Made by a program: the position numbers and the translations under genes. The notes below the pieces were generated by a model. The model worked only from the letters and a program-made list of their open reading frames with translations, did not search any database and had not been told where the DNA came from. From Adiantum capillus-veneris (Eukaryota; Streptophyta; Polypodiopsida; Polypodiales; Pteridaceae), in the NCBI GenBank assembly GCA_014529385.2, contig CM043958.1, positions 78,354,669-78,418,668 on the forward strand: a stretch of 64,000 bases of DNA. Reading direction: 5' to 3'. Shown piece by piece: positions 53,960-64,000 of the stretch (positions within the stretch are counted from its first letter, which is position 1; each line of letters starts with the position of its first letter).

Positions 53960-56900
53960 GTGACCTATGAGACCGAGTTACAATTGAAAATATGCTTTTG
54001 GAATTGTAATGGATATCCATGGAATGCGGGGGTTGGCATTGATGAACTAACAAGCAAAGCCGATGTTGTACTTCTTGTTGAAACTTGGGAGCATGATACA
54101 CAAAGGATTAACGGCTTGGAGGATTACAATGTACATTCATTGATGTGGTCAAAGAATCTCAAGAAACGAAGAGGACAAGGAGGGTTAGCATGTGTGGTTA
54201 AGAAAGGATTGGAAGATTTTGTATCAATTGTGAAAGATGACAAGTACAAACGTTATGTATGGCTGAAAATTATGACACCAAAACGAGCACCCATTTTTGT
54301 AGCCGGTTGCTACATTCCTCATCATGATTCTCCCTTTTATGCTTGCATGGATAGAGATCAACCATTTTCTGATTTGGAAGAGGACATTGCTTATTTCAAA
54401 GGTGAAGGTGATGTTATTGTATTTGGGGATATGAATGCTCGCACAAAAACATTGCAACATGATACTCAACAATTTGATATGCCATACATTTCAAGGGAGT
54501 TGGAGGAAGTTCACTTGTATGATCGTACTTCAATGGATGAGAAAGAGCCGGATCACTATGGAAAGTTACTTTTACACATGTGTAATAGCACGGGTATGCT
54601 CATTGCCAATGGTGTATCTTTGTGGAGTGGAACCAATGGATTTACATGTAGGAGACATAATGGGGATAGTGTGATTGACTATATGCTACTCTCTGAAGCC
54701 ATCATGTATCGCATAAAGAGTTTTATGTTTGGTCAATGGACCCCGGAATCCGACCATCGCACCTTATGTATTGACCTTTCATGTGGAGAAGCAACTAAGC
54801 ATGATAATCTCAGCCAAAGGAAAGAGAAGTTATCACTATGTATGGATTTCAAACGGGCACCAATGTACATTGAAATGGTTGAGAAAAAATTATGGATGAC
54901 AAAGCTTCAATGTGATGCACCATTGGAAACTAAATGGGAAGCTTTCAAGAAAGCTATTTGTTCTTGTGCGGAAGAATGCTTTGCCATAAAGCATCTCCAT
55001 GGTATCAACAAAGATAGATCACGCAAAAGGTGGTTTGATAAAGAATGTCAAGATGCTCGAAAGTCCTTGATAAAGCTTGATGCAACTATGGACAAAGACA
55101 ACTATCAAAGTCATTTGCATACATACAAGGCATTGATTCAAAAGAAGAGAAGAAGATGGGAAGTAAAGCAACAAGAATTTCAAGTCCAAGAAAAGGCACA
55201 TGCATGTGGAAGATTTTGGAGAAACTTGAGAGGCAAGCGGGTTGAGAATTTGGTAACTTGAGTCTAGTGGATATGTACACACATTGTAGGCAATTATATG
55301 AGCAAGAAAATACTGAAAAAATGCCATTTTATGGTTCACTCCTATGTATGCCGTCTTTTTTTACTATTGAGGATGTATGCGGTGGGCTTGAAAAGTTGGC
55401 CACTCGCAAAGCGGGAGATCTTCAAGGTATCAAGCCGGAGATGATCAAATGGACGGGAGATTTTACCCATGAGTGGATGTGTGATATGTTCAACCTTGCA
55501 CTTCAACATGGTATGCCTTATGATTGGAGTACTAATTGGGTTAAGCCTTTGCATAAAGGAGGGGATGTAAAGAATGTAAGCAACTACCGGACTATAATGA
55601 TTGTGTCTCTTATGGAAAAGTTGTTTGGGTGCATAATGGAGATGAAATTGAGTGATTGGGCTGAAGAGAATGACAAGCGTGCAAAGGGACAAGCGGGTTT
55701 TCGTCGATGCCATAGCACCATTGATCATCTTGTCACTCTTCGTGTTCTCATGGAGGAAAGTCGGTTGAAAGGCAAGCGATTGTATTGTTGTTTTGTGGAC
55801 TTTAAGAAAGCCTTTGATATGATTCCACGTAACAATTTGTGGAGAAGGATGGAAGAACTCCAAGTGCCAAGTGAGTTTATGCTTGCAGTTTCTCGAAGCT
55901 ATGAGAAGGTGATTTGTCAATTGCGCATGGGAAGAGAAATTTCAGAAATTTTTGTAAGCACTATTGGGGTTAAACAAGGATGTCCATTGTCACCAACTCT
56001 CTTTGGTCTATGCATCGATCAATTGGAACAAATGGTACTTGACTTTATGCAAGAAGAAGGCATTGAAGAGGTCACTATTTGCAATGCGGTAATCATGCTT
56101 TTGTTGTATGCGGATGATGTAGTGCTTCTAGCACACACTTTAGAAGATGCACAAAAGATTATGGTTGTCCTTGAGAACTTTTTCTTGCATAGTGGGCTGA
56201 TTGTAAATGAATCCAAAACAAAGGTTATGCTTGTGAAAACCAACCATAAGGAGAAGCCATGCATTGTGTACAACAACGAGACACTTGAAGTTGTTGAGAG
56301 CTTTAAGTACCTTGGCCTTGAGGTTCGATCCAATCACAAGTGGCATGAATGTGCTATGCGTCGTTCGGAAGCGGGAAAGAGAGCATATTATGCATTTGAG
56401 AACATGTGTAATGCGGGAAACATCAAGTGTTGGGTTCTCAAGAAGCATCTTTTTGATGCATTGGTGACACCGGTTCTTCTTTATGGAGTTGAAGTGTGGG
56501 ACGGGAGCATCTCAAGGTCTACTTGGAAAGAGTTTGAGAATGTCTAAAAGCGTTTTCTTACAAACTTTCTCCAAGTTAAGACACAAACACCATATATGCT
56601 CCTACTTCTTGAGTCGAGATCTCTTCCAACTGAGGTTATGGGCATGGAAAGGGTTGTGGAGTACATGATAAAGATGCGTCAAAACCCCTCACATCGACTT
56701 CCTACTATTGCATGGGAAGCAAGCAACAAAGTTCAAAAGACGCATAAAAGCAAGATCTTGAGCACGGGATGGATGCAAGACATAAAGAAGTGGTTTGGGA
56801 GATGGGATGCATTACACTTGCTACATGATGCTTCAATTGACTCTCAAGTGAATGAAGCTTTTCTACAACGCCAATGTATTACGGCTTGGGAGAAATCCAA

Positions 56901-57351
56901 TGGGTCACGCTTCATACATTACACCACCTATATTGCCCCCAACTACGAAACCATGTTCTTCGCTGAGAGAGGAAACGGTACTCACACTTACATGCTTGAG
57001 CCTATTCCCTTGTCTACGATACGCACTATTACAGCAATTCGGCTTAGCTCCCATTTCCTTCGATGCGAGATAGGGCGTTGGGGCAATGGAGAAGAGTCAA
57101 ATCGATTGTGCACATTATGCTCACTGCATGTTCGAGAGTCTGAGTACCACACACTACTAGAGTGCTCAGCTTTTGATCACATCCGGACTTGCTTCTCTCA
57201 CATTTTCAGTCATAACTTAGACCTACACACTTTCCTCTCCCAGCCAAAGTGTGGGCTCTCCATTGCGACTCTCATCACTACAATTTTGGAGCATCGAGAG
57301 TCACTCATCAGCCATACACATACTACATCACATGTAACTTTGGTCCCATAG
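53960..57351 (+). pseudogene. L1 ORF2: apurinic endonuclease and reverse transcriptase
   Basis: The frame opens at GTG 53960, six bases after the ORF1 stop; the first conserved residues (LKICFWNCNG) follow at once and no ATG precedes them in frame. Endonuclease residues are visible: VETW, CYIP, FGDMNAR, SVIDYML and SDHR, all intact. An indel near 55250 shifts the frame to 55258-56547. RT has FRRCHSTIDHL, VDFKKAFDMIP, GVKQGCPLSPTLFGL and catalytic YADDVVLL (near 56105-56130). A TAA at 56545 precedes a C-terminal piece with a CTLC...H...C finger (near 57105-57155). No RNase H. It nicks DNA and primes reverse transcription on the target. Confidence 0.9.
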
Positions 57352-57383
57352 GTCATATTTGACCTCCGAGGACGATAATAAAA

Positions 57384-58009
<626 letters not shown>

Positions 58010-58200
58010 GTAGGATGTCTTCACCATGATTTAGCACTCCAAATCAACCTCTGAGCATACCACAGTGATCAGCACCTTAAGGAGAGTCTGTGGTTCAAGT
58101 TTGGGTTCATTCTGAGCAAAAAGACATCCTACGCGTAGGATGTCTACTGCATAATTCTGAAACCAAAATTCTACTGTGACCATACCATGCTGTCATATAG
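58010..58200. repeat. Palindromic repeat unit, reverse orientation
   Basis: Reverse complement of the unit at 48000-48735, including ATCCTACGCGTAGGAT (58127-58142, with the same 24-base perfect palindrome) and the flank ttctgagcaaaaagac. A half-core (gtaggatgtc) lies at 58011. Confidence 0.8.
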
Positions 58201-58754
58201 CCTTAGATAAGCCACCTAGGCAAATTTGGTCCAATTTGGAGTTGATTTGACTTGGGAATTCATCAGAATAGACATCAGGCTTTTGGAACAGATTCTTGAT
58301 CATTTGACCAACCTATAGGAATATAAATCACTAAGCCTATTTAAGAGCCTATTTTCTACTGAAGCATTTGCACTTTTATCTCTATCATTGTGTCTATACT
58401 CTCTCTCTTTATGCTCTTGCAATTGGTGTACCCTAACCCTAAACTCCATGTCTTGAACTCTAACCCTAATACCATGGTTAAGCTAAGGATTCACCCCCAT
58501 GGCTTAACACTAGCCATTGGGTGATTAAGGAACAGGCTTTCGCATGTAACCCATCAAGTGGTCTCAAAGCCAACGGTCATGCCTAGACCTAATTAATTCC
58601 TCTCCCCCCCTCTCCCTAATCACTAGCATCGCTAATTAAGCTTGGGCTTGTTCTTGGCAATACGAATGATCCACTATCCTTCTTGATTGGTGCGATTTTT
58701 TACTAGCGGCATTCTAATAATAATTGTGTGTGTGTGTGAAATTTTTCAATTAGT
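58201..58754. other. No recognised gene
   Basis: AT-rich DNA with a short GT run (58727-58738). Two small groups of ccctaaccctaaa (about 58433 and 58463) are too short to be telomeric. Confidence 0.4.
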
Positions 58755-58972
58755 GTGCATTGTTTGTGTTCATAAGGAAAAAGTATGCCAATGGAAGCTA
58801 CCAGCTTATGGAGGCTGATGGAAAACTTCATAAAACCATGGTAAATGGTTGGCGACTTAAACCTTATTTTCTTCGATTTGACCAGGCTCCACCAATTGAC
58901 ATTCCAGATGAGGACACACCATCAGCCGCCACCTCTGACGATAATGATCAAACAGATGAGCTAGAGACATGA
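58755..58972 (+). pseudogene. G7 integrase C-terminal fragment
   Basis: About 70 codons ending in an acidic tail and TGA. KYANGSYQLMEADGKLHKTMVNGWRLKPYF is typical of the C-terminus of Tat/Athila-like Ty3 integrases. The catalytic core is missing upstream, so only the 3' end of the element remains. A polypurine tract and LTR follow. Confidence 0.75.
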
Positions 58973-58984
58973 ATGCCTCTAGCC

Positions 58985-58996
58985 AAAAGGGGAGGG
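58985..58996 (+). other. G7 polypurine tract
   Basis: AAAAGGGGAGGG four bases before the LTR start TGATGGGGGC at 59001. Confidence 0.8.
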
Positions 58997-59000
58997 CTAA

Positions 59001-60315
59001 TGATGGGGGCTTTTCACAAGCCAAGCTCCCATACCCCTCTTCTCTTGTCCCCACCCCATGAAAACCCCCTCTTCGGGAGGGAGTGATAAAAGGCATTGGA
59101 AAAAGTAAGAAAAAAAAAAGTATGATTATGTAAATATATAAGAAAGGTAAAATAGGCCACCTCATGCCTGCGGGGTAGCCCATCCCCACCTTGCCTCCTT
59201 TTTTCTTCACTGTTGCCCGGCCGTGTGTCCCTTTTCCTCTCCTCCACTCAAAAGGTCAACCCCCTCTCTCTTCCCCTTGTCCTTTCTCCTTTCTCTCTCC
59301 CCTCAAGCTACCCCACCTCTCACCAATAATGCATTATAACTCACCAATAATGCACCAACTCACATGCAAGTTACCCTATCTTCCAAAATAGTATATCCCA
59401 TCCCCTCTTTCTCTCTCCTATCATATCCCATGACCCAAATACCCCCCTCTCTCTCTAAAGGGTGCCATGTCTCTTGTCTTGTAGCTAAATAACCTCCCCC
59501 ACACTCACACACACTCAGTTTCACTAAAAAAGGTGTCCATAGACCCATCCCCACCCGGTGGTTACCTGATTTTTCTTGAGTTCACACACATCTGCACACA
59601 GATTCACCTCTGAACACACTCCTCTCTCTCCCCTCTTGTAATTACTTTATTCTCCATGTCACCTCTCACTTTTTTTCATCAACCCATCTCTCTCTCTTAG
59701 TCTCTCTCTCATGAGACTGCTGTTCTGGCACATAGACACACAGCCAGACAAGTGGGGCCCACAGTCACATGGCCTATGTAGATAATGATTTCTTCATTTC
59801 TAAATTCTAGAATTTCTTCCCCCTCCTCCCCTATATAAAGAGGGGTCACCATCACACAAAAACAGACAACATCACCAAAGAACACACTATGCACTGTGTG
59901 TGCCTAGTGCACACACACACACACACCCACACCATCACCATCACCGCAATCACCATGCTTGTCTTGAGCATGACCTCTACACCCTTGGCTATGGAAGATG
60001 AAGGGCAACTAAATGAAGGATGATGGCCATAATCCTCGTGCGAGTCTTCGCCATCAACTCCCACCTATCCGCCATGTGCTCTACCACTCTCTCCCTTCTC
60101 ATTCCCCTACCCTATGCTCCCCATTTCATCGCCTAATTCTCTAAATAAAGCTTGAGGTTTTGTAAGTATGTTTTCTTGCAATGTTTTACCCATGTGAGAT
60201 GTGCGGAATCGCCACCTAGTCTTGTGTTTTTGAGTGAGCTTGTGTATGTGTGAAGGGTGTGCGGATTCGCCATCCTTTTGTGGTGCCTAAGTACTAAGCC
60301 GCTATACCCCCTCCC

Positions 60316-60356
<41 letters not shown>

Positions 60357-60560
60357 TGATCTCATTCCCTTTCCTCTTTATCATTACTCCCAAGCATCCA
60401 TCTCTCTTGGATGAAAACTTTGTTATGGTGGTGTGTTGTTTGCGTCCTAGCCGTTGAAGCTAGGTGGTGCCCCCTGTTTGCTTTACCATGACAGGCTTGA
60501 GGCGCGCCATTCGGTCCCCGGTGTTTTAGAGGCCGTCGGGGTTCGGGGTTCGCTCTGCTC
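59001..60560 (+). repeat. G7 3' LTR (end approximate) with promoter and polyadenylation signals
   Basis: LTR-like DNA starting TGATGGGGGC. It is pyrimidine-rich in the first 800 bp, with a TATA box (TATATAA, 59832-59838), a (CA)n run near 59910-59926, AATAAA at 60144-60149 and a (CT)n run at about 60318-60354. No second copy is in the window, so the end is uncertain. Confidence 0.6.
59832..59838 (+). promoter_or_regulatory. TATA box in the G7 LTR
   Basis: CCTATATAAAGAGGGG context, about 310 bp before AATAAA, fitting an LTR promoter with U3 before it and R after it. Confidence 0.65.
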
Positions 60561-60799
60561 CCGTCACCACTATGAATTAGGTTGAACCCTTTGAATGAGA
60601 GATTAAACACATCATTTAGAACATTTTCTGTCGTGTATGTCGCATGAAAATTTGGCACGAGCAAAGAGTTATGGTCAAAATACAGCTTGCTGCCCACTAC
60701 ACTGTCAATATTTTGGACCCCATGCTACTTGTAGAGCCACCATATAGATTCATCGGCAAATGAACGAGAACCCACTTAACCAAATGAAATCATTGATCA
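60561..60799. other. No recognised feature
   Basis: Possible end of the G7 LTR or host DNA. I see no motif. Confidence 0.4.
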
Positions 60800-61710
60800 A
60801 ACTTTTTGATAAATGTATGTAGTTTACATATAGCACTTCATGAGAGCGAGTTATTAACCGTTCCTTGTATGGGATTGCCTACATGTGTAAGGATGCTACA
60901 AAGGATGAGGTATTCTTTACATTTCAAATGTTCCTTGCACTTGTTGAAAATCAATCAACGGGAAAATAAATTTAAGGGCTTGAAGAAGACTGATAATGGC
61001 GGGAAATATTTCTTTATAAAAGATGCTAGACTTCTATGCAAAGAGAGGATTTGGCAACAATTGATTGCACCATACACACTTGCTTAAAATTGACAAGTTG
61101 ACCGTATGAATCACATGATTCAAAATCATGCTACAACTATTCTTTTTATGGTGAATTTGACACATGTTGTTGGGTTGAAGCTATATTGAAATGGTTCCCA
61201 TTATCAATGCCATTGAAAGATAAGATTCAAGAGGAGTTGTGGTTAGGCAAGAAACCACATTATGATAATTTATGTGTCTTTGGTTACAAGGCATATGCTC
61301 ATGTGCCAAAGGATCTTAAAAACAAGATTGACCTAAAGTCACACAAATGCATCTTTATTGGATATGGTGTGCATGGATAGATGGGCTATAATCTATGGTA
61401 CCCAAAATATCATAAAATTATTTGTGATACACACGTAATCTTCAATGAATCAAAGATGCATATGAAGCCTATCAAAGAGGTTGAGTACAAAGAAGCCTAT
61501 CAAAGGTGTTGAGTGAAAAAGAGTCACATTTCAGGATGTTGCCTTAGATTCTATAAGAACTCAGAAGTCTAGCGAGGAGCCTTCCACTAGCAATACTCCA
61601 AAGAGTACCAAGAGCAATAGTCAGGGTCTAAAATGCTCTAATAGAGCCTCAAATCCGTCTAAGTGGTTTTAAGCAGGCATGAATTATGTCATGATGAGAC
61701 TGCGTGTGAT
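60800..61710 (+). pseudogene. C3: copia integrase fragment
   Basis: Read through stops, the + strand has KGLKKTDNGGKYF (second catalytic D region) near 60975-61010, QLIAPYTLA and DRMNHMIQNHA (catalytic E region) near 61055-61130, and the C-terminal motif YKAYAHVPKDLKNKIDLKSHKCIFIGYG near 61285-61375. A SKWF..GMNYVMM linker lies near 61660-61705. It resembles C2 but is in the other orientation. No gag, protease or RT is attached. Confidence 0.78.
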
Positions 61711-62948
61711 GATGTCACACCTTTGTCGGATAAGCGTCGAGTACAAAGGAGCTTGGAGTCTGCTAAAAGAGCAAAGGGCATTACATCTGGCCTTGAGTCC
61801 ATCTTGAGTCTAAAAGCAAAGTCAAGGTATCCTTTTATTCATAGTGTTCTCTTTCCAGGACAGCTAGGACTAGGGCAACAGCCACATGTATTTAAGATGT
61901 CTACTATGGGGCCAGGAAGTGGTGTTGACCTAGTGAACCGCATGCGACCGGGAGGAAACTTACAAGACATGTGGGTGCACTTCGATCATGTGCATCATGT
62001 GGAGGGTTGGCCTACAATGTCAGCACATGTTTATGACCCATACGTTAGAGAACTATTGAATTTGGCAATTTGTGAGTTCACTGTGGAGAACAAACACGCT
62101 CAAATAGAGTTTTGGAACATGCTCAATAAAGTTGTGGTTGATAAAGGTTATGATAAGCCTGAATTTAGAGGGTTCATGGTGGATGAGGCCAATGCAAATT
62201 GGATTGCATTACGCACTGTTTACTTTGGTGGAGCTAAGAAAAGGATGACGGACAAGGAGAGATCTTGTGTTTTTCACTGGGAACAAAGCATGATTAGGCA
62301 CACTGTGAAGTGTATACGTCCATCTTTTCAAGAAGAGCATAAATTATTGTGTCGAAAATGGCTGCATGCTACATCTGAACACTCGGCAAAAGTATGTATG
62401 GATGAGCTTATACAGTTTTGGAGGGCAGGACATGCAACTGTAGGAGAGATTCTTGCTTTGGAAACTTGGCTATCATGGTGGATGTTAGAGTTTCTCATTG
62501 GGGGGACAAATTTATTGCACAAGATGAAATTGGAGCTTTTGTTCCAAGAACAAATCTATCAGACGTGAAACATGCAAGTATGCGAGCTTCAATTGGTTCC
62601 AAATCGAACATAGGTCTTTATGAAGCCACATGTGCATATTTGTCTTCGGTAGTTCTACAAAGTGTGCGTTACAATGCTTAATTGAAGGGTGTACAGACGT
62701 CTACAGGACCAATCATGGCAGATCTTGCTGCAAGATTTATGAGCAATCAATCTGGGAGTGGCTCTAGTAGAAAACTAGTAGATGCAACATCATCGGCAGT
62801 TCTTGAAATGCAAATTCCAAGCCCGGAGATGAATAGAGATTCAATAAGAGAAAACAGTGTGTGCAAAACTAGACCTATCTTTATTGACCCTGATGAAACT
62901 CTCGAGGAGGATAGCCATAGACTTGAGTTTGTTACAGTTACCACATGA
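61711..62948 (+). pseudogene. M1 N-terminal half: MULE-like transposase
   Basis: An open frame covers 61663-62568, though its first codons overlap the copia fragment, so the true start is unknown. After an indel near 62490 the frame continues at 62418-62681 and, past a TAA, to 62948. Central motifs are GWPTMSAHVYDPYVRELLNLAICEF, FRGFMVDEANANWIALRTVYFGG (a D in MVDEA, probably catalytic) and RSCVFHWEQSMIRHT. I recognise this pattern from MULE-like DDE transposases or proteins derived from them. The gene stops at the LTR at 62954; a frame-compatible C-terminal half with a SWIM finger lies at 39260-40154 (-). Confidence 0.62.
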
Positions 62949-62953
62949 GTCAA
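62949..62953. repeat. Target-site duplication before the G5-type 5' LTR (GTCAA)
   Basis: Same five bases as at the outer edge of the LTR at 40160-41115, read in element direction. Confidence 0.75.
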
Positions 62954-63857
62954 TGTTGACGGCTGGGTCAACAACACAACATAACTCAAGTTTCGTACCA
63001 AAGTCTTATCTTTTGCGAGTTATGAAATGCTACGGATTATGGCTATAAACGTCATTTGTAATGAGTATTTATTCTAGTTTCAGAAGCCGGGGTGGAATGG
63101 CACTTCCAGATTGTAAATACAAAACCATTTGACCCTTTAAACCCCATTTTTGGTTAAACCTAAGGTAGCCTTAGTATATAAGGTACCTAGGTCATTTTGT
63201 AAAGGGAGACTTTAATCATAATCAATACTTAGCGCTGCCGTCTATTGTGTGTGAGAGAGAAAGAGAGTGAGCGCGAGCTTTATCCTCTAGCTACTCCCGG
63301 CTCACTCAATACATTGGAGATCCGACTGCACCATTGCTATAGGCTCGAGGAGAGCTACGCGACAACGCCAAGCATTCCACGCGAGACTAAGCGCACATGC
63401 CGACGCATCTACGAGCTATTTGTGGCCGTAAGTGTATCAAACGATGTCTGTTTTTTGCGTGCTAGTAGTCTATAGAATCGTGGCGACATAAGCTACGCAT
63501 AGGTACTCATAAATTTCAGTTTTGGGCACTTTCAAAATTCTGCTCTGTCATCCTACGCATTTTCCGGAGATGGGTTTAGAGTGAGGGTTTTGAGTGTAGA
63601 AGCTTAGGGACAGGTGTATCCTAGTGAGGGGATGGTGTTCCTTCAGTTTCGTACGAATCTGGCATGATTAGGTGAGTTACCTTCCATATGTGTGTATGTG
63701 GCTAGGTGGTGTGGTTGAGAGCAGTGAGGTTCTTGATTGTGGTTTGATTGGCCTTCCTCCGTGTGCCTATCGTGTCATCTGTGTCCTCGATTGACATTAT
63801 GCTGATCTAGGTAGTGTTTGCATGCACTTCATGGGTGTGTGAGTCGCTCCCGCAACA
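62954..63857 (+). repeat. G5-type 5' LTR
   Basis: A 904-bp LTR, TGTTGACGGCTGGG ... CCGCAACA, matching 40160-41115 in reverse complement. It has a TATA-like TATATAAGG near 63174-63182. A primer site follows at once, so this is a 5' LTR. Confidence 0.92.
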
Positions 63858-63858
63858 T

Positions 63859-63877
63859 TGGCGCTGCTGCCGGGGAC
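63859..63877 (+). other. Primer-binding site, tRNA-Asp-like
   Basis: TGGCGCTGCTGCCGGGGAC, close to the TGGCGCCGTTGCCGGGGA form used by many Athila/Tat elements and complementary to aspartate tRNA (from memory). Confidence 0.8.
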
Positions 63878-64000
63878 ACAAGGACCTAAGTAGGTTTCCT
63901 ACTAACACTCGTGTGATGGTTGCTTGATTTAGTTTCAGCTAAAGAAATCATTTTTCTTAAATGGATCCGGAAGAGGATATTCCGTGATCAAGTGGATAGC
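63878..64000 (+). other. Start of the element interior, running out of the window
   Basis: Leader sequence with an ATG at 63961 whose frame stops after eight codons. Too short to assign. Confidence 0.5.

Noticed and set aside
58433-58480. Telomere-like ccctaaccctaaa words
   Set aside because: Only two short clusters and no array; chance or a very old remnant.

Overview
This is a eukaryotic land-plant window made almost entirely of transposable elements. Plant-type chromoviruses with initiator-tRNA-Met-like primer sites, Ty1/copia elements, a Tat/Athila-like Ty3 element with a tRNA-Asp-like primer site, long (CT)n arrays and a LINE with an unusual ORF1 suggest a large, repeat-rich plant genome. 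A fern or other non-seed plant is my guess; the species cannot be fixed from the sequence. I see no intact host gene, rRNA, tRNA or CRISPR.

Left part (1-27.4 kb): a four-element nest. The outermost element is G1, a decayed chromovirus on the + strand (1-1249 and 23672 to about 27430). Its gene is cut at the end of the protease by G2, a chromovirus on the - strand (1250-23671, LTRs of about 1.65 kb). G2 was hit twice. G3, a 10-kb divergent Ty3 element on the - strand (1603-11628, 2,006-bp LTRs), lies in its 3' LTR. C1, a 3.2-kb gag-only copia element on the + strand (17593-20821, 319-bp LTRs), lies in its gag. In each host element the coding frame or LTR sequence resumes on the far side of the insert.

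Middle part (27-39 kb): the start of the G1 3' LTR, a copia element on the - strand (C2, about 28.0-32.4 kb), a badly decayed Ty3 element on the + strand (G4, 32.4-36.0 kb), and then 3 kb with no recognisable gene but with a long hairpin and a poly-C tract.

Right part (39-64 kb): the C-terminal half of a MULE-like transposase gene with a SWIM finger (M1, - strand) abuts the 3' LTR of a Tat-like Ty3 element, G5 (- strand, 40160-47.5 kb). G5 has gag and protease but no visible RT or integrase. Next come a tandem array of a palindromic repeat, a long acidic gag-like ORF behind a G3-type LTR (G6, - strand), a nearly intact LINE (+ strand) ending in CT arrays, a Ty3 3' end with its LTR (G7), a copia fragment (C3), the N-terminal half of M1 (+ strand), and at 62954 the 5' LTR of a G5-type element. 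The two G5 LTRs are in opposite orientation, both abut halves of M1, and both carry the same 5-bp target duplication (GTCAA). They look like the two ends of one insertion, later separated by an inversion or by misassembly.

Working logic: almost everything copies, or once copied, by reverse transcription. G3 may supply enzymes to G6 (shared LTR and primer site), and other copia elements would have to supply C1. Mutation counts and LTR comparisons are by eye only.
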